Assembly: GCA_016647705.1 (NCBI GenBank)
Contig: CM028334.1
Location: 14,120,402-14,184,401, forward strand
Direction of reading: 5' to 3'
From: Eucommia ulmoides
Taxonomy: Eukaryota; Streptophyta; Magnoliopsida; Garryales; Eucommiaceae
Length of the DNA stretch: 64,000 nucleotides
This document shows positions 59,714-64,000 of the stretch, piece after piece; position 1 is the first letter of the stretch; every line of letters begins with the position of its first letter. A program made the translations under genes and the position numbers. The notes beneath the pieces were generated by a model. The model saw only the letters and a list, made by a program, of their open reading frames with translations. It was not told where the DNA came from and ran no database searches.

Positions 59714-59975
59714 GCGTTAATTATACTTTACCCCCGGTGATTAAACCATTTTGCATTTTATCCCCTATAGTATTCTTGTCACCACTTTGCCCTATATTTT
59801 TAGGTCTTTGTTGCACTTTACTCACCTCGTCTGCAGTTTGCCTCTGTAGTTAAGCCTACATCAAGGGGTAAAGTGCAACAAGGCCTAACATAGGAGATAA
59901 AGTGGTGGCGAAAATACTACATGAGTACAAAGTGCAAAATTACCTAAATACAGAAGGATAAAGTGTAATTAATCC
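59714..59975. mobile_element. Foldback MITE with an unfilled site in the paralogous copy
   Basis: Starts GCGTTAATTATACTTTACCC and ends AAGTGTAATTAATCC. Flanking 9-mers AATTGTAAT and AATTATAAT differ at one base. The intact locus at about 34660-34680 reads through without the element (GCTAAAAAATTATAATGTTTGG), so this insertion post-dates the SSL duplication. Confidence 0.9.
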
Positions 59976-60200
59976 AAATTATAATGTTTGGTGGTCTAAA
60001 TTATAATTAAGTTGGGATTAGATATTTGTATCCAACGTGTACTCTCTAAATAATATTTTATGATTTTACACTTGTATTGATGTTGATATGGTCAGAATTT
60101 TGATTTTCTTTTTTAGTTTTAAAATAATTTTAATATAAAGCTTGTACGGGTTGAAAATATAGTATTATTATTTCCTAATACTGACTGTTATCTTATGTTA

Positions 60201-60574
60201 TGATTAACTAGTTTAGAACCGTGCAAAAAATTATAATAAATTTTTAATATTAAAACATGAAATATATATGTACTATTTAGTTATTTTGATAACAATATCC
60301 AAGAGTGGGTATATAAATTTTATTGAGTAATGACAATTTAAAAATATCAAAAATAAATAGACAATTAAATAGGTTTATATTAGAATATTGAAGAGAATTA
60401 ATATGAGAATAGGATTAGTAGAGAGAATTAATGGTGACCATTGATTTTAGTAGGTTAGATGAAGAGACAAATTGTGAGAGTTAATCGTAATCTTTTATTT
60501 GGATGAGAGAATAAGATTGAGAAGATGATAAGTGTTTTGCTCTCATTCATTCACAAGAAAATACTTCTATATGA
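60201..60574. other. AT-rich spacer
   Basis: AT-rich DNA between the end of the SSL duplication and dispersed repeat copy Q. No gene. Confidence 0.3.
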
Positions 60575-62045
60575 TGGAGTTTAATATGCGGGTCTAGTAA
60601 AAAAATATTAATATATAAATTTTACTTGAATGTTAGACATAACATAAAATTGATCTTTTTAACGTCAATTTTTAAAATTATTAATGTCATCACTCATATT
60701 GAATTTAAAAAAAAAAAAAAAGGGCAAATAAGCTCCTAAAGGGACTTTTGATTTTTGTTTTCAAATAATAGTTTTAAATTAATATAATAGGCTTTTTCTT
60801 ATATTATTTAATAGTTTCTATTAGTTGGTTAAAAATTATTGAAATACTCGTTTGAGAAAATTATTTATATGTAATTAATAGATGAAGAAAGAAAATTTTA
60901 TTAAATGGTTGGATAGAGAGAAGAGGTCGGAAGAAGAGATAAGTTACATATAATTAATTATAATAAAAACAGTCATGAACCATATAGGTAAGTTCTACTG
61001 ATATCCCTTATCATTTGAGAAACCTATAACGATATCCCCTGTCATTTAAAAAATATCTTTGACTCCCATTTCATTTGATGTTAAGTATAAAATTACTTAT
61101 TTGTCTTTATTACTATACTATTAAAAATTTAGTTCAAACTATCTAATCAAAGAATTACTCAAATATCCCTCTTAAAAGAATTACAATTTTGGACAAATTT
61201 TATTTTTGTATTTAAATTTCGTTTGTGTAATACATTTTCAATTCTAAGTTTTCTTTATTACTTTTCAGATCCATTATTAGTTGCTACACATTTTTTTTAG
61301 TATTTAAACAATACTTGGTGCTCAATTTTTTAAATTTGAAATTATTCTAAAAATTAAATATTATTGGTTTATGTAATACATTTCCAATTCTATTTTTTAA
61401 TTACTTTTAGGATCAAATGATTGTTTGTTACAGTTTTTTGGGTATTTAAAGAGAATTGCTATTGAGTTTTTGAAATTTAAAATTATTCTAAGAACCAAAT
61501 ATTTTTTATTTATGAAATTTAATTAAAATTTATATATAAACTATTTCATTTAGTTACATTTTTTTGAATTGTTTGGTGAAATATTAATATGAGACTTTAT
61601 TTAGTAATATTTTCACTCATATTAGAAAAAAATGGGCGTGTGGATTTTTTAATTGGTATTTTTTTTACTTTTTATTATATTTTCACTTTTTATCTCGTTT
61701 TGTATATGAAATTATTTGCATAAAAAGAAAAAAAATCATTATTTCTACTAACACTTATATGAGAAACAATGAATATATATAAAAAAGAAAAGAAAAGAAG
61801 AAAATATCATTACTTGTATCAACACTTATATGTGAAACAAAGAATATATAAAAAATAAATAGATAAATAAAAACTCTAGTAAGTGATTTAAAGGTTTTAT
61901 TTTATTTTTTTTATCATTTAAAACTTGTTTAAATAAAATGTTAAAGAGAGAAAATTGAGAAGAATATATTTGTGAGCATTTAATAGGGATTAAAGGTGTT
62001 AATTGAGAATCAATGAGAATGCAAGAAATATATTTGTTGAGTTCT
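60575..62045 (+). repeat. Dispersed repeat, copy Q (largely unfilled)
   Basis: Collinear, with moderate divergence, with the non-inserted parts of 36830-44000. It lacks the MITEs and foldback elements found in copy P and so gives their empty sites. It is cut at its right end by CACTA 3. AT-rich, non-coding, class unknown. Confidence 0.7.
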
Positions 62046-62306
62046 CACTACAAGAAAAAATAGCATTAGTTACGAACTTTAGCAACGAAAATAAAATTCA
62101 TCGTAAAAGAATAGTATTGGCGACGAAATATAATTTTCACGCAAAAGTTCAAGGACAATTAACCACGACATACAAAAATCGTCACTAAATTTTTTTTTTT
62201 TTTTTCGCGACAAAAGTAAAATATTTGTCATTAAATTAGTCACAAATAATGTATTACTATTTTTCTTCTTTTAGAAACAAATAAAATATAATTAGCAACA
62301 ATTATT

Positions 62307-62873
62307 TTGGTGGCTAAAAAAGTTAGAATTTATAGCGACCATACATTTCCTTTAAATACCAAAATATTAATAATAATATATCTTTCACACCCACATATCC
62401 CAAATACCCAAATTCATCGGCTATTCTTGGTTCTCGATTTCCTTTCATCTTCGTGCCTCTGCTTGGTTCCCAAATTTCATCTTCGCGCCTCTACTTGGTT
62501 CCCAAATTTCATCTTCGCACGTGTTCCCAAATCTTGCCTTGCACATTCTCATGGAAATCTCCACGGTGATTGTTTTCCTTGTTGGCTCCAATTTAGGTCA
62601 AGTTCACGGCTTTTCTTGTTTCACAAATGGAAGTTGCTTCTCTCTTCTTCAATCTCCATTGCCCCTCTTCTCCTCGTAGTCCAATCCGAGGAACCGCTCC
62701 GATTGTGTCTACATAAGTTGTTCACCGCCGCCTTGCAGTACTCCTCCCGGTTGTCGCTGCAATTCGCTCCAAACCTAGCTATCGCCACTCAAATCTCCTC
62801 TTCAATCTCTTCCCTATTGTTAGCCATTGTTGGTTTGCTGGTACGCATCTCTATCTATCTCTCTCTCAATTAG
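62307..62873 (+). other. Possible captured 5' gene region in CACTA 3
   Basis: Composition changes to CT-rich, leader-like DNA from about 62390, with a twice-repeated TTGGTTCCCAAATTTCATCT. An ATG near 62629 starts MEVASLFFNLHCPSSPRSPI, which looks like the beginning of an organelle-targeting presequence (Ser/Arg-rich, few acids), but it meets a stop after about 30 codons; a plausible donor (GGT|ACG) lies near 62840. A longer open frame overlaps it in another reading. I do not recognise the gene; by analogy with CACTA 1 and 2 it may be captured host DNA. Confidence 0.35.
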
Positions 62874-64000
62874 CATCTCAATCTATCTCTCAATTAGAAT
62901 GGAATTTTCATTCTTTTGTCATTATGTACCCTAGCTAAAGAAATTAGAATGAACATCTGTAATAATGTCATACAAAACCCTAATTGATTTTTCTTCAATT
63001 TTTTTGGTGGAATTTTCTATTTTTTAATTCTTTGACTAAAAAACAATGGATCCCTGCAGTGAAAGTGTTTTCAGATTCTGTTCTATTTCGTTCATAGTGT
63101 TTCAATTCCTGTAACATGTAAACTTGGAGTTGGCAAAAAAGGCATGAAAATCCAAATCAATAATGTTTCAAGAACCATAAGTAGCAATTGTTTTGTGTTT
63201 TTGTTTACCATGTTTCCAATTCTATTACCGGAAATCTGAGAACAATTCCGTTTAATTTCAGAAATTTGTTCTAAAATTATTTGGACAAGAACAGAAAAAA
63301 ATTTCCAGAAACAGAAACACTAAAAAAAGGGGGCCTGATTTCTAGAAATCTGAGCCAAATTCAGAAGCTTGAGTCGTTTGTGGGATTGTAGTAAAAATAG
63401 ACATCACCATCAGCCTCCAGCTTGATCTATCTAGTATCCATATAGAGTAATATTAATAATGCATTGGTTTCTTGTTGTGCTTATTCTTTTGTTGGTCCTG
63501 GTGATTTTCAAACCCTCAAGTAGAAGAAATTACTTGATTTTTTTTTTTTTTACATTACTAATTATTGTTTACTCAATTAAACCCTTTTTTGGTAGACTTT
63601 TTTTTTTTTGGATTTTTGAATATTTATCACAATTTACTTTGAAAAAAAAAAAACCAGCAACTTTTTAAAGTATATGTTCAGCAACTTTTAACAAAAACAA
63701 CAACTTTAGAAAAAAATAGCAACTTTTTTATGTATCTGTTCACCAACTTTTTTGGGAAAAAATAACAACTTTCTATTTTAAAAAAAAAAAGAAAACTACA
63801 ACTTTCTATGTTCTGTTTAGAAAAATAGGGCTCTTTCGGCTTGCTAGTAGATTGCTAGAATGTGTAGTTTAACCAAAACTCTGTCAAGCTAAAATTTGAG
63901 CCTCTGGCATAGAATGTTGACTTATAGAGCACTAAATATACAATTCGAGGCAGTTGTTCTGTGTTTCATCTTTATGCTTCTTTTTTTTGGAAACAACTTT
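62874..64000. other. CACTA 3 interior, nothing recognised
   Basis: AT-rich, intron-like DNA with repeated CAACTTTTT/AACAACTTT words from 63650 to 63810. No coding sense. Confidence 0.4.

Larger units (their letters stand above)
58213..60200 (-). pseudogene. Partial duplicate of the SSL gene: exon 1, promoter and upstream DNA
   Basis: Collinear with about 33921-34858 of the intact gene. Exon 1 (58325-58545) is again 221 bp, with the ATG and donor preserved (MVNIFYIFSLLFFPFFMLSS ... VVKYEGRELGFVDFGF). Part of intron 1 follows. Exons 2 and 3 are absent because the duplication ends about 110 bp into intron 1. The copy has two later insertions: a solo LTR at 58630-59382, which splits the TATA region, and a MITE at 59714-59975. 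Without exons 2-3 and with a displaced TATA box it cannot make an SSL protein. Confidence 0.9.
62046..64000 (+). mobile_element. CACTA transposon 3, left part (runs out of the window)
   Basis: Begins CACTACAAGAAAAAATAGC and continues with AGTTACGAA, GCAACGAAA and GCGACGAAAT words, the family subterminal motif. The insertion point lies in the terminal part of repeat copy Q (GAGTTCT|CACTA). The right end is beyond 64000, so size and target duplication cannot be read. Confidence 0.8.

Noticed and set aside
62307-62873. A 188-codon frame in CACTA 3
   Set aside because: It crosses the likely leader region, has repeated segments and no recognisable domain, and competes with a shorter frame that looks more like a coding start.
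1-64000. tRNA, rRNA and snoRNA genes
   Set aside because: I looked for T-loop GTTCGANTC-type words in tRNA context and rRNA core motifs and saw none that fold convincingly. A tRNAscan-SE run would be decisive.

Overview
The window is plant nuclear DNA, most likely from a eudicot (the gene families would fit an asterid, but I cannot fix the species). The evidence is an AT-rich base composition, spliced genes with GT-AG introns, plant-only domains (plant mobile domain, strictosidine-synthase-like propeller, chloroplast ABC1 kinase, VIH inositol-pyrophosphate kinase) and a dense nest of plant transposons. Only one host gene looks whole: a strictosidine-synthase-like (SSL) gene on the minus strand at 32624-34245 (three exons, 329 codons). 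It has two broken relatives: a plus-strand pseudogene lacking exon 1 (19708-20558), and a partial duplicate of exon 1 and promoter (58213-60200).

Layout. 1-12.3 kb: a decayed plant-mobile-domain (PMD/MAIN-like) gene with its own TATA box and introns. Its last exon is split by a 6.6 kb CACTA transposon (4526-11145). That CACTA carries a transposase remnant plus captured fragments of an ABC1K8-like kinase gene and an LPAT4/5-like acyltransferase gene. 12.3-19.7 kb: foldback/MULE-like DNA built from ~185 bp tandem repeats in both orientations, hosting a GGGTTAAT-ended element and a solo Copia LTR. 19.7-20.6 kb: SSL pseudogene. 22.5-28.0 kb: a complete-ended non-autonomous LTR retrotransposon with 2.2 kb LTRs and only 1.1 kb inside. 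29-31 kb: Gypsy Tat-lineage gag/protease debris. 31-34 kb: foldback MITEs and the intact SSL gene, with a MITE in its first intron. 36.8-44 kb: a dispersed repeat inflated by nested foldback elements. A related, nearly unfilled copy lies at 60.56-62.04 kb. 44.2-45.4 kb: a second PMD fragment. 45.8-49.7 kb: a second CACTA element carrying five exons of a VIH1/VIH2 (PPIP5K) gene. 52-57.4 kb: an Ogre/Tat-like LTR and gag remnant. 57.4-60.2 kb: a Gypsy leader, then the SSL duplicate with a solo LTR in its TATA box and a MITE upstream. 62.05-64 kb: the left end of a third CACTA element.

The strongest biology is the CACTA family with CACTACAAGAAA termini: two copies have picked up pieces of at least three unrelated host genes with introns intact. 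The second theme is how often the window supplies its own unfilled-site controls for insertions, through duplicated sequence. I did not find an obviously new functional system. No tRNA, rRNA or CRISPR array was seen.
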